Notes under the pieces: model-generated
The model's database searches: none
The model's input: the letters and a program-made list of their open reading frames with translations, nothing else
Told to the model about the DNA's origin: nothing
Shown: positions 40,969 through 54,300 of the stretch, in pieces
Numbering within the stretch: position 1 is the first letter of the stretch
Layout: each line of letters begins with the position of its first letter
From: Hormiphora californensis
Lineage: Eukaryota > Ctenophora > Tentaculata > Cydippida > Pleurobrachiidae
Length of the DNA stretch: 64,000 bases
Reading direction: 5' to 3'
Assembly: GCA_020137815.1 (NCBI GenBank)
Contig: CM035351.1
Location: forward strand, 4,051,078 to 4,115,077
Translations under genes and position numbers: made by a program

Positions 40969-42396
40969 TTTCACCTAATGTGTTTTGTGTTAAATTTGTT
41001 TGTAATAATGTTATTATTGATTAATTATTATTATATATTGCTATGTTTTCCCTCACATGATAAATCAACCGAGTTTTGAATTTGTGAAAACATCCTACTT
41101 CTCTCTTCATTGTGCGTGTGCGAGTACAGGCTTCACAACTGCTGTTGTATTTCCGAGAGAGAAGCAGGGTGTGTCTATCTTTGGTGGCACGTAAACCTTA
41201 GTTACACATTGTCACAAACCCATGGTTACCATAGTTACACAACCTTACAAGCCTATGGTTACACATTATCACTTGCCCATGGTTGCCATGGTTACACAAG
41301 CAGTACCACACCCTTTGTGTACTAGACCCTCTCACAAAGGAGGAAGTCCCATTTCCTGTATTGACATTCTCAGTACACAATACACTCACACAATGGGAAG
41401 CATTATACAATATACACTACACGTTGACATTGGATCCACCGCATAATTCTTGGAATTCTTACTCCTAGTCCCCACCATAATGCGTGCATCTCCTGTCTGG
41501 CGCCGACCCGATCTGAGCGCATTGAGAATTAAAACGGAGTCTGGCACCGCCAGACCTAAAGGTCCCCCCAAACTACTATGTCCCTTGCTGCGCGCGACCG
41601 GATTTTAGACGGCCATAGCTCCACCCCCTGATAAGATAGAGACTTGAAATTTGTTTTGTGAGGAGATCATATCGAGTTCTTCCTACATAACAAATTTCAA
41701 GTCTCTATCTCATCAGGGGGTGGAGTTATGACCGTGGGAAATTTTACAAAACCCGAGTGAGGGACATAGTAGTTTGGGGTGTACTTTAGATCATCTCTTG
41801 GATTTGAAATCAAAGTAAAAGGCGTTGTTTTTAAGAGAAATGTCGAATACACACACAAACAACTTCTCTATACACAAATAGCCCAATTGATATACAAATT
41901 CTAGTTGCGATTACGAATTCCTCTCTTCTTGCTAGGCATTTTAACATATTTAACAAAACGCACTATCGCTACATTCTACAAATACATGTTAGCAAAAAGT
42001 CAAAATACAGTTATCCGTCATCTTCATCCTGATAGTCACTGACTCAGTGTGCAGAATATATTCACGAAATATTTTGCAATTCTACACGAACTAATTTTGT
42101 AGATATCGTGATCATTAAAATAACTTACCCCATATATCATGTTTACTTTACAAATAAACACAAACTCAATATTATCACAAAGTCCTCGAAATATAACTAG
42201 TTGTCACTGCTACATTGCCAAACACTCACTAAGTAGGCCAGCTACATGACGTGGTGTCTCAACATGATGGATAATTCCCTAAAACGCAAAAAGACTCATT
42301 AAAATAATTCAACAGTCCCATTTAGGCAAGTGTAGAGGAAAAGGGCCGTGATCCCTGTCCTCTGTTGCCTAGTGACAATTCACAATAGTCTAGTCT
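40969..42396. other. Intergenic region, convergent ends of phosphatase and myosin V
   Basis: Contains short TTACCATGGTTAC-type repeats (41205-41300) and the foldback element 41562-41792. The remainder (41800-42396) is AT-rich with nothing recognisable. Confidence 0.5.
41562..41792. mobile_element. ~230-bp foldback element
   Basis: The ends CCCCCCAAACTACTATGTCC and its mirror (41768-41792) are joined by long arms, with AGCTCCACCCCCTGAT...GAGACTTGAAATTTG mirrored by CAAATTTCAAGTCTC...ATCAGGGGGTGGAGTT. No coding capacity. Confidence 0.8.
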
Positions 42397-45300
42397 CTAG
42401 TATTTTTCAAGGAAGTTCAGCCTGAGTCCGCTGGGTGGAGAGATGAGGGTAAAATCGACATCGAAGGGCTGGTATGTGAAGTTGACGGTTTGGATCTTGT
42501 TTGGGTCAAGCATCAGCTTCGCTCCACCCTCTATGGGTCTGTAGTTTAGGATGTACCTGGTAGGGGTAAATTTGTTTAGAAAGGGAGGGGGCACAAAATA
42601 AGGATAGTAGTTTCTGCTTTGTCGAGCAAGAGGCGGGAGAAGGAACAACAATGATTCACCTCCCCCACCCATTCACCCATTTCTACTCACTTGATAACGG
42701 ACTGGGGTACTCTTTCCTCAAATTCACTACTTGGAGAGTACAGAACCAGCAACTTCTGTAGTTGGAGGGTGTTCAGAGAGAAGCAAGTCTCACAGATGGC
42801 AGCGGCGTGTTCAGGCGTGCTCTTGTTCATTTGCAGCAACTGGGATGCCTGTCTGATCTCGTTGAGAGCAACCAGCACATCAACATCCTCTACATCGAGG
42901 TTCTGCTCCCTGGCCCACTGTTCCACTTGGGACAGGTTGTACCTGGAGGGGGTGATGGTCAAGGAGCTGGTCGAGTTCCCCACTATGCATATGAACCAAG
43001 TTATAATCCCTGAGGGTTGTTCATTGGTTTCCTACTAATTCCCTGTATTGGCATCCCACTAAACCTCGCAGTTTCCCGTCACAACTACCGAAAACCACCA
43101 TCACTCTCTCGATCCCTCCATCTGGTTTTGTCTATTGTGGACCTTCTGGTATGTGCTTTTCTCTCCCCCAAGGGTGCGATGGCAATGTGGGGCAGCAAAG
43201 ACATGGATAATTGTATGAGTCAGACAAATCCGAATATGGAATCACGGGGTTTCACTACAAACCTTACTCAGCTGTGCGAAGATCACTACTACACAATGAT
43301 TGACGTGGTCTACCAAAAAACTGCCCCGATTCACTTCCTTATTTACCCAATCTTTTCCAGTTTTCTATTCTTCGCTCCTATCTCGACTACTGGGATTTTC
43401 ACATCAGTTCGCTATGTCAAGATATCCTACCCGCTCCGTATTTTCAATGAAAAAGCTATACTTTGGCTCCTAATGGCGTGTATAGCATACCCTTCCTGCG
43501 TTTATTTTCTCTGTGTAGTGGATACGAAACATTTCTACTTGTTATACCGTGTGGGGCAATAAAAATGCCCCCCCAAGTCTGCCATAGTTCTAGATATCGT
43601 GGAGCGCTAAAATTTGGTACATTAACTCTATGATACAAATAAATAACTTCCCCCATAGGAATTTCGCGCGGAGGAACCTGCATTCTCCAGCCTTTTCGTC
43701 ACGCGAATGAAGGTGATTATCCAAGAAAAAACTAGCTAAAGTCCTGGAGAAAACAGGCATTCGTGCAGTCATTGTCTACTGCCGCGTTCCCCCTGTCAAC
43801 ACTGTCTGGCTGGAGAGGGGCGAGAATGGGAGAGAAAGAGGGGGTAGCTGTCAAGTGAATACCTACAACAATGGGAGAAAACTATGACACCAAGTGTCAC
43901 TAACTATAGCTATATGTATCTGTGCATTAATCTAAATAAAACCCAGATAGTATTATATTTTCTACAATATTATGTTACCTCCCGTTTTTTGGGAGTCTGT
44001 AAGTTAAATATTTTCTGAGATACACCAGACAAAGTTGAAAGGGGGAACGCGGCAATAGACAATGACTGCACTAATGCCTGTTTTCTCCAGGACTTTAGCT
44101 AGTTTTTTCTTGGATAATCACCTTCATTCGGGTGACGAAAAGGCTGGAGGATGCAGGTTCCTCCGCGCGAAATTTCTATGGGGGTTGACCAAAATTTCAG
44201 ACCTCTAGCTCAAAATTCATTTTTTTTATCGGAATGAACATTGTCATTCATTCCAGGGAAAAATATTTTCCGGTTCAAAATTTAACCAATTATGTTTGGC
44301 TATCGATTAGCTTTCCAATGTGACCAAGATCAGCTAAATTGGACAACCACAAGAGGTAGGCGGTAAATGTTAACCAGATCTGAGAGAAAACGTACGTGCA
44401 AAACCACGTTTTTGTCCATAACTCAGTCATTTCTTGACCAATTTGCAAAATCTTGGGCGCGTTGGAAAGAGGACATTGAGCTCTTTCAAATGAGCCCAAT
44501 AAAACTAAAATCGGTGCAAAATGCGCGGCGTCATGGCGCAAAACGCGCGTTTTCGCCACCACGCCGCGCAATTTGCGCCAATTTTCATTTTCTTGAGCTC
44601 ATTTGAAAGATCTCAATGTCCTCTTTCCAATGAGCCAAAGATTTTTCAAATTGGTAAAGAAATGGCTGAGTTATGGGCAAAAACGTGCGAAATTCTCACA
44701 GATCTGGTTAACATTTACCGCCTACCACCACAAGAGACACAGTGTCATGTTTCTTAAAGTTAGTCAGGTCATGTGATCTTCACTGAATCGTTGATCGTGT
44801 TCAGTATTACGAATTGGTCTAAGTGGTAGAGAATCACGTATCACATCTGCTAATGAGGGATGACGATGCTGATTGGTCATGAGATCTGTAGCTCTTTGAT
44901 AAATGTCCTCTTTCCTCGAATCACATCACCCTGTATTGGTACACATACCCAATTAGCGGCTGTGATACGAGATTCCTTTGTCCATTGGCCCGATTAGCAA
45001 TCCCGGAAACTCAACGATTCGGTGAAGATCACATGACCTGACTAACTTAAACTTAAAGCAACATGACACTGTGTCTCTTGTGTTTGTCCAATTTAGCTGA
45101 TCTTGGTCACATTGGAATGCAAATGGATAGCCAAACATAATTAGTTGAATTTTGGACCGGAAAATATTTTTTCCTGAAATGAATGACAATGTTCATTCCG
45201 ATCAAAAAAATGAATTTTGAGCTAGAGGTCTGAAATTTTGGCAAAGTTATTTATTTGTCTCATAGAGTTACTGTACCAAATTTTAGCGCTCCACGATATC

Positions 45301-48300
45301 TGGAACTATGGCAGACTTGGGGGGGGCATTTTTATTGCCCCACACGGTACCTAGCAAACGGGAATACAATCTTCCCAGCTCGCAACATCATGACTAATCA
45401 GTGGGGTGCATTAGAGGCGTTCAAGAAATATTGGCCCTTTTTCGTGGCAGCTGTCCCCATGTTGATGGTTCAGTTCGTGGGGTTAATTGCTAGTTGTCTG
45501 ACGGTACACCGCCTCGTTGTAATACATAACAAGACAGAGGGAGGAAGAGCACAGGCCAGATCGACTATTAGAGGAACTATAAAACTACTGATAATGAACT
45601 TTTACAGCATGTTTTCTTTTGTCTCCCTCCTTCTTGCCATCTCTCTTGCTAGTAAGATCTACACATCACTTCATATTGAGGGAAGAGAGGTACCTGTTGG
45701 GAAGTTTGTGATAAATTTCGTTATTTATCAAATTCTACCCATCCTTACCTCTCTACTCAACCCTTTTCTTTATGTAATCTTCGCAGAGGGACACGTTATT
45801 TTCCCAGTCTAATGTGAACAATGAACTATTGAAAAGTGAATAGGATATTGAGTCGCCTGAAGCTGTTTTTTATTAAAAAAGTATGGACAATTAAAAGTGG
45901 AGACGAGACATTTATTTTGGACCTGAGTTTCATTTCTCACATCGTGAACATTGTTTCAATGCACATTGTTTCAATACAATATGAATATTTGCTGCAGTTC
46001 TGTTATTGCCCTCACTACGTGATCTATAACTTCGAGCACCCCGTGCCTGAAGAAAATTTAACCTCACATGAAAAATGTCCCCTAATCTGACTTTACTAGG
46101 GTCTTCAGATAGGTAATATTTGGAGTGGATCCATGGAGATAATTACATAATTAGTAGACTAATTATCGAAAAATCTTAAAAATTGGAGTTTTGGACCCGG
46201 AAAAGATCTACCCCGACCTAAAGCATCGTGTTAGTGGAGGTAGAGCATTTCAATTGCTAATGGGATACTTAATTGCATAATTAGTAGACTAATTATCGCG
46301 ATCTTGGTTTTCCAAACGGATCAAACTGTATCGTCTAGTGTTCGAATAGAAAAGTGTGCAAAAACAATCGTTGAGAACGTACCATGCTGCCAGAGGGCAC
46401 CCGAGACACTGAGACAGTTCAAGAGGGGTCTTGATCATGTGCAGTGTGCACATAACACTGCACAGTGTCCAGTGTGCACACTGAGAAATTCTATCAAACA
46501 GATAAACCGATGTTTTTTGTAAAGAAAATGTATTATATATTGAAGTATAATGGGTATGAAAATCACTATTGCCGTATATCGCTAGTAAAATAATGCATGC
46601 TTGAAGTCATGTGTTCGAGTTTAATACTCATAACTAGTTTTTCGTTTAATATCGGGCATTTGTCATTTGTCAGGAGGCACATCATACGATGTGGGGTGGA
46701 GGATAATCGACAGCAGTATTCCCCGAGGGTGGAGGATAGTCGGTACCCATAGCCCCTGAGGGTGGAGGATAGTCGGTACCCATAGCCTCTGAGGGTGGAG
46801 GATAGTCGGTACCCATAGCCCCTGAGGGTGGAGGATAGTTGGTACCCATAGCCCCTGAGGGTGGAGGATAGTCGGTACCCATAGCCCCTGAGGGTGGAGG
46901 ATAATCGGTATCCATAGCCCCTGAGGGTGGATGATAGTCGGTACCCATAGCCCCTGAGCGTGGATGATAGTCGGTACCCATAGCCCCTGAGGGTGGAGGA
47001 TAGTCGGTACCCATAGCCCCCAAGGGTGGAGGATAGTCGGTACCCATAGCCCCCAAGGGTGGAGGATAGTCGGTACCCATTATAGCCTCTGAGTTGAAGT
47101 GTTCATACTTTCTTTTTATTCTAAAAAGCTCCGTGCGGAATGCGGACACGGTGTCAGTTGACTCAACCCCTAAGGGTACCCATCCCTCTGTTGTCCCGTC
47201 TGCTGTAGGGTTGGCTTGCTAAGTTAGACTGTTTTTCGCACAAATGTAAAGGGAGGGTTAGAACATAACAAGGGTTGGCAGGAACGGGATAAACAGAATC
47301 AGATTCAGGCTGATTTATATTCATCTCATTTTCACTGGATGAGCTATCACGATCATTCTGATTCATCACAGCAACGGGTTCTGCAAACTCATCCTCCCCC
47401 TTAAGACAACACTTGCAGCAATAGAAAAAAACAACCCCAACAAATACACTCGCTATCATTATTTGGGCCCATCCCGGCAGAACGGCAAAGGCGGCTATAG
47501 CCCCACCACTTGATCCACCCCCAGATGTTCGACGCCGAGATGATGATTTTCCTGATACCTCGTAGCATACCAGAAGGAGGATGAGGAGGGATAGGATGAT
47601 GGTATGTTTCATTTGTAATAGTCCTGTAAGGAGGATGTGTATACAAAGGATAAATTCTGACACTCAACTACACTGTCTAGATTTCAAAGAGGATTGGGAA
47701 TTATTTAGATGTCCAAGGAAACATAACTACTGGATCTTGTTGAGTAACAACAAACTGGAGCAGACTGCAGTAGAAGAAGCATTTATAGAACCACTATCTT
47801 TCACTTTCTCTCTCGCACAAAATGTTCTATTTAATCCTGATCTGATCTCATTCATTATAATTAAAAGATTAGCTTTAAACAACGGTATTGCCACTGGAGG
47901 ATAATCAGAGTAATTTACAGACAAATTAGATTCAGCGATGGTCGAAAATAACCAACAACTTAGATTTCAACAACGGTACTGCCACTGGAGGATAATGAGA
48001 TTTATTTACAGACAAATTAGATATAGCAACGGTAGGAAATAACCAAATAAACTTGCCTTGTTCGACCCTCGACAAAACAAAAATTAACCTGCTCTCGTAA
48101 GGGGGGAGACACACTGAAGTTGGGCACGCTCGTTCAAATCTCAACCTCGAGAGACACACTGAAGTTCAAAGTTCGAAGTTTCGCGAAAACCCATTTTCGG
48201 CTGAGAAATCATTTGTAAGAGGCTAACTTATTTACTGGTACATCTCTCGAGGTTTCCTTTATCCATACTGAGTCAATTTCACCGTTTTTTAAATTTTTGG

Positions 48301-51300
48301 CTAATCCGGTCACAATTGTCCCAATTCACCAAAAATTTTAAAAACGGTGAAATTGACCTGGTATTGATAAAGGACACCTCGAGAGATGTACCAGTAAATA
48401 AACTAGCATCTTACAAATGGTTTCTCAGCCGAAAATGGGGTTTCGCGAAACTTCGAACTTTTCCGCGAAACTTCGAACTTCAGTGTGTGTCGCGAGGTTG
48501 AGAGTTGAACGCGCGCGACCAACCTCAGTGTGTCTCCCCCCTAAGCTAAGAAAAAGAAACAAGATTAATTGCATTATGTTCTAACATAACGCTGAATTTC
48601 CCTGCCGTGTGAATCTATGAAGAAAGGAAATCATGACTATTGACTAGATTCGCTGTAGCAGCAAGCGGGACACAAAATACCCATCATTCATATATGACAT
48701 AAACAGTATAGAGCAAATCCTTGTGTTTTAGTAGCACTAAATTGCGTGCCACGCCGCCACATTGCGTGCCACACATTTCCTGAAAACATTCCAATGAAGT
48801 GGTTTATGAAGTAACAGCTCGTAATAAACTGTGTGCGCGGCTCTAGTTGCTACACTGTTGCCCCTCGCCGCACAACAAAAGTGTGACCAAAATGTCCCTC
48901 TACCGACTGTCAGGCCAATGCTCTGACCACAGTTCTCGCTCGACCGCTCGTGCAAATTTGAGAGAAACGAAAATGGCCGAATGGGTCAGGCCTAGGGTTG
49001 GCAATATGGAAATTCCATATATGGAAATTCCATATGGAAAATGCCGTGTTTTAATTCCATATTCCATATGGAAAAACGTTCATGGATCAAACATGTAATT
49101 TTTTTCCTGATATTAGGTGTAAGAGCTGCCAAAACGACCAACTTTAAAATCCATGTAGAGAAAAACGTTCCCAAAAAATTGGTGTGTTTTTTTTCTATCT
49201 GAAGACCCTATAGTAAAGTCAGCTTAGGGGACATTTTTCATCCGAGGTTAAACTTTCTCCAGACACGGGGTGCGAGAGACAGAGAAGCTATATCCTCGTG
49301 AGAGGATTAAAGTCGGATTTTTTGAAGTTGTCACCCCCCTTCTCGTGCGCGGAATGTTTTTGCGCGTCACATCACATGTTAAGGGTACACCTCGGCGAAA
49401 TTTTTGTCGAGTGCCCGCTTAGCTCACCATATGGGGTTGTAGGGCATACCAAGCCGACCTCAAATATGCAATTTTAGCCCTTAACTCGAATTCATATTTT
49501 TGCTACAGCCCCTCAAAGTTGGACCCTAAAAACCGGTTTTTAAGGTCCCTAAATTTTACTTTTAGGGCTAGAAAACTGAAAATTTGGGGATTGGTAGAGG
49601 ATACCAAGATGTATCAGCCCAAACAGAAATTTTTTGGAATGGAGCTCAATTTTTTGTCTGAGACGATTTTACTTTTTTTGACTTTGAGGCCATATTTGGA
49701 CATGTTCCTATGGACCGTTAAGGCTAAAAATTGGATATTTGGTGCTCCTAACAATTGTCAAAGTAGCCACAAATTTTCAGGAGGTCCGAATTTGAAATGT
49801 GGCCTACAGGTTTCTTTTTGTAAAGCACATATTTTAGGAAAACATAAAATGGCTATATCTCAAAAACGGTAGGTCCTAGCGATCTAATTTTGTGCTAAAT
49901 CGATTCAGCGGGTCCGATTTTGGGGGGGTCGTCTCTTAGAAATTTTGCTCTAAGTCTAACCGTTTTTTCAGAAATCGTATTTTAAGGTTTGTACATGTTT
50001 AGCAGAAATAGGTAAGATTAGCTCTAGCTAGAAGCATTTCTGCTAAACATGTACAAACCTTAAAATACGATTTCTGAAAAAACGGTTAGACTTAGAGCAA
50101 AATGTCTAAGAGACGACCCCCCCAAAATCGGACCCGCTGAATCGATTTAGCACAAAATTAGATCGCTAGGACCTACCGTTTTTGAGATATAGCCATTTTA
50201 AGTTTTCCTAAAATATGTGCTTTACAAAAAGAAACCTGTAGGCCACATTTCAAATTCGGACCTCCTGAAAATTTTTGGCTACTTTGACAATTGTTAGGAG
50301 CACCAAATATCCAATTTTTAGCCTTAACGGTCCATAGGAACATGTCCAAATATGGCCTCAAAGTCAAAAAAAGTAAAATCGTCTCAGACAAAAAATTGAG
50401 CTCCATTCCAAAAAATTTCTGTTTGGGCTGATACATCTTGGTATCCTCTACCAATCCCCAAATTTTCAGTTTTCTAGCCCTAAAAATAAAATTTAGGGAC
50501 CTTAAAAACCGGTTTTTAGGGTCCAACTTTGAGGGGCTGTAGCAAAAATATGAATTCGAGTTAAGGGCTAAAATTGCATATTTGAGGTCAGCTTGGTATG
50601 CCCTACAACCCCATATGGAGAGCTAAGCGGGCACTCGACAAAAATTTCGCCGAGGTGTATCCTTAACGTGTGGTGTGCGCGTCAAAATTGATAAATTTCA
50701 CACGCGCGGTCATTTGGGGGTGACAACTTCAAAAAATCCGACTTTATGTAGCGGCTAGCCAGCAAGCTGATCTAAATTCTAAAGTAGCTGTGTAGTAGAG
50801 GAGAGTTGGTCCAGCACTACGATACTAGTACACAGTAGTACAGTAGTAGTATGCAGTACATAGTACATTCCATCACTAACCCCATCTTTATTAGGTGTTC
50901 GAGAGTGCACTATCGAGGTGAATGACTGTCTGTACTACTTTTATCACACCACTGCATTCTACTACCTCTCTACTGCAAAAGGCATTCTCAGCACATTGCA
51001 TGTGTGATTGCTGCAAAGGAGCAGTTGATAAATCTGAAAAGGAGGAGACTCTTGGCAAGGTAATGATGTTAATTAGCAGTCATTAATTAGTTAACCCTAT
51101 CACAAAGCAACATGAACTACTATCATGAACTAGAACTACTAGTATAGGGATCAAGTCTTCTCCAAACTTCTGTTTTATTGGCCTCTCAAAGTACGGATCC
51201 CTCAACTCAATGTGAACATTAAGGCTTGTTCCCCTTTCAATGTAGCCTCCCTAGTGGCGCCTCCTATATCAATTCCTTCCTTGGCCTCCCCATTTATAGA

Positions 51301-54300
51301 TTGATGGGGTTAGATTCTAACAATTTTTACCTGATTTGACCCCACCCAGGCTAATTGTTCCCTACCCGGACCCAACTTCCCTTCCTCCACATTTAACCAA
51401 ATACCCTCCTGTACCTGATTTGAATTCCCTTGCTCCAGTGGCACAAATCCTTCCTCAAGATCAGATTGTTCAACAGGGTAGCATTCAGATAATAGAGGAC
51501 CTGTCTGAACAGCTGTCTGACAATGACTGGAGATACATGTTGTGATGTCATGAGTTGAAGGTAGAACTGGAGACGGTTCACCAACATCACCGTGTCGTAA
51601 CCCTTCTCATTCTGTTTACGGGCTGGGGAGAGAAATGGGGTTAATATCCAAACATGTAACTTGTGTGTGAATTTAATTGTAGAGCATAATTCGACCGCGC
51701 CCTCTACTTCTCGCTTTATACCATTTCAGCCCATTTGGTCTCCCCATTCATTCTCATAAGACGTCTCTCCCCCAAACTTCCCGTCACAGTTCTACCTACC
51801 TCCACTAAAAGTAGTGTTCATTCCGGGGATGGAGTCGTGTTCTAACATGCCCGGCACCAGGATGGGCTGAATGTCAGTCTGGATACACTTTACTATCGTG
51901 TGGTATATGTTCACACACTGGTCAGACAGCAGGTTCCTGCAGGGAGAGGGGTGAGACATGTCTGTTTAGACAGTAGGTTCCTGCAGGGAGTCTAGTCAGA
52001 GCAACCAAAGCTTAATCGCTCCCATTTATATCCAGCTGGCCCCAGTACTAAGTGGGCGAATCGTGCTAATGTCGAGAGAATCATATCTACCAGCCCAATT
52101 CCCTATTGTTACCTTTGGTTACGAAGTTACCCCTTACCAGCGCGCGGGAAGGTCGCCCGGCGACCTGAGTGTGAGGTGTCTTCGATACCAATTGTTACCT
52201 GTAGTCAGATAGATCGTAGTTTTTCAGAGCGAACTCCTGCATGGTGGGTGAGATGCGGCTATGATAGGGCTCCTCTCCACTAAACTGGGTCAGATCGTAG
52301 AGGAGAGAGAGACAGTTGGATAGCCAGAAAGTACTGATAACTGGATCCTTACTTTGCTTCCTTGTAGCAGATGTTATACCTGTAGTAGCAAGAATTATAG
52401 TAGGGTGTGGGTGGAATTTAACAGCTACTAAGAAGACCATCAGATTTATACAGCTCTAGCTCGGTACAAGCTCAGAGTAGTGATACATTGTCACAACAAG
52501 AGTTAGCTTGTTGAGTAACCCCTTACTAAACAAGATAATTACCTGTTATGATGGCAGTCAGTAGTTCCTGTATGCGTGTTTCATCATTACAATGGTCAGC
52601 ATACCTCACACACATGAACATGAGGTGTGCAGTTAGACCTGGCACACACCCAACTCCTGTCACGTGCTCTGTCTTTAGTTGGGTTATCAGTTTCTTGACA
52701 AGCTTACTGTCGTCTGCCTTCTTGCACGCCAGCATGCCCCTGAACTCTTGTTTCTTCTGCCGAACAGCGGAGTAGGACTCCTGCCTAACTAAAGTGTTCT
52801 TGTTCGGTGCTTCTTTTGACCCTGTGTAGGAGTAGTGGGAGATCAACTAACTGGTACAGTTAGGCGACAATTCAGTCTGTCTGTGAGTCTGCTTTGTTTG
52901 TGTGATTGGGGGGAGTCACACTGAAGTTGAGCGCGCTCGTTCAAATCTCAACCTCGCGACACACACTGAAGTTCGAAGTTCGAAGTTTCGCGAAAACCAA
53001 TTTTCGGCTGAGAAATCATTTGTAAGATGCTAACTTACTTACCGGTACATTTCTCGAGGTGTCCTTTATCCATACCGAGTCAATTTCACCGTTTTTGAAA
53101 TTTTTGGCTAATCCGGTCACAGTTGTCCCAATTCACCAAAAATTTTAAAAACGGTGAAATTGACTCGGTATGGACAAAGGACACCTCGAGAGATGCAATG
53201 TACCAGTAAATAAGTTAGCACCTTACAAATGATTTCTCAGCCGAAAATGGGGTTTCGCGAAACTTCGAACTTTTCCGCGAAACTTCAAACCGTGAAACTT
53301 CAGTGTGTTTCACGCGGTTGAGAGTTGAACGCGTGCGACCAACCTCAGTGTGTCTCCCCCCATTGTTCAGCTTGCTGCCTATCTCGCACCAGATCAGCTG
53401 CCTCGCTCTGCCCGCGAGCAGAGCGAGTAAGATCTAGTGCGAGGTAGACGCACTCAGCGCGAAATCCCCCCTACAGCAGGTGCTTTATGTGCACTGACCT
53501 CCGGACGAGGCCCGAACGAGGGATGAACCGTATGCAATGAAAAAGTCATTTCGTCTGTCGGCCATGGTACCTGGCAGCCCAACAGGCCTACTGCTAGAGT
53601 CTGTGTACGGTATAGAGTAGAGGGGAGGGAGAGGGGAAGGGGGAAGACAAGAAGAAGTATAAGAAAGGTCACAAAAGTCTGTATGTTTGTTTCATGTTTG
53701 TTTCATGTCAAGGTTTAATAAAGGTTTGTAAACTTACCGCCCGTTAGGAAGGATGGAAGTGCATTTTGGAGTTTACTGATCTCGTCAAGTAGTCTGATGT
53801 TTTCCCCAGCCAGGCTTTCCACCTTCACCTGGAGCACTGCATCCTCCTCAGTCTTGATATTGAACTAAAGAGAGAGGAGAAGTGTTAGTAGCCCACTGTG
53901 TTTATACCCTTGTTCAGTCAATATTTGGAGGCAGGTTGGTTACCCTAGTTACCATTATGGTTGTTGGTTAACCTGGTTACCAACATTGTTACTGGTTACC
54001 CTAGTTACCGCCATGGTTACTGGTAACCATAGTTACCACCATGGTTATACCTTTTTGAATTTAGCAATGTCACTAAAGATGGCCACTCGGAGCTGTTCAA
54101 GGTGTGATCTGATCTTGTCTTGTGCCTGACGTGGGTTCCTCGTGTTACCGATATCTTTAATCAGTGCATCCTTTACTAGGTTCAATCTACTCTCCATCTC
54201 ATCAAATTTAGTCCTGATAAGAGTTTGTTCGTCAATTGAATCCATCAGTTCGTCTGTTGTCCTGTCCAGATCTTCCTTTAGTTGGACATTCTCTATAATT

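Larger units (their letters stand above)
43551..45349. mobile_element. Long palindromic TIR element inserted in the GPCR fragment
   Basis: The outer ends CCGTGTGGGGCAATAAAAAT and their mirror (45330-45349) are flanked by TA on each side. The arms stay complementary over several hundred bases: left 43551-43649, then 44185-44354 and 44736-44900; right 44950-45349. Only the left arm carries two further insertions (43650-44184 and 44355-44726). No transposase. Confidence 0.8.
43020..45812 (+). pseudogene. GPCR-like gene fragment split by nested elements, in a myosin V intron
   Basis: The first part (43020-43550) encodes TM1-TM4-like segments ([68 protein letters not shown]). The second (45353-45812) encodes TM5-TM7-like segments ([64 protein letters not shown] is NPxxY-like). 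An in-frame TGA lies just before the first part with no upstream ATG. The two parts are separated by about 1.8 kb of palindromic insertion and are out of frame by one base across it. Opposite strand to the myosin. Probably a dead receptor; the original subfamily is unknown. Confidence 0.7.

Noticed and set aside
44290-44757. Two similar open frames on opposite strands ([10 protein letters not shown] / [10 protein letters not shown] types)
   Set aside because: They are the two arms of the 372-bp palindromic element, not genes.
46695-47085. CRISPR-like array
   Set aside because: The 33-bp units are contiguous without unique spacers, are in frame, and encode an 11-residue protein repeat in a eukaryotic gene.
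49519-49872. 117-aa protein gene, and its mirror at 50173-50526
   Set aside because: The two identical frames exist only because the DNA is a palindrome; there is no domain, splice or promoter evidence.
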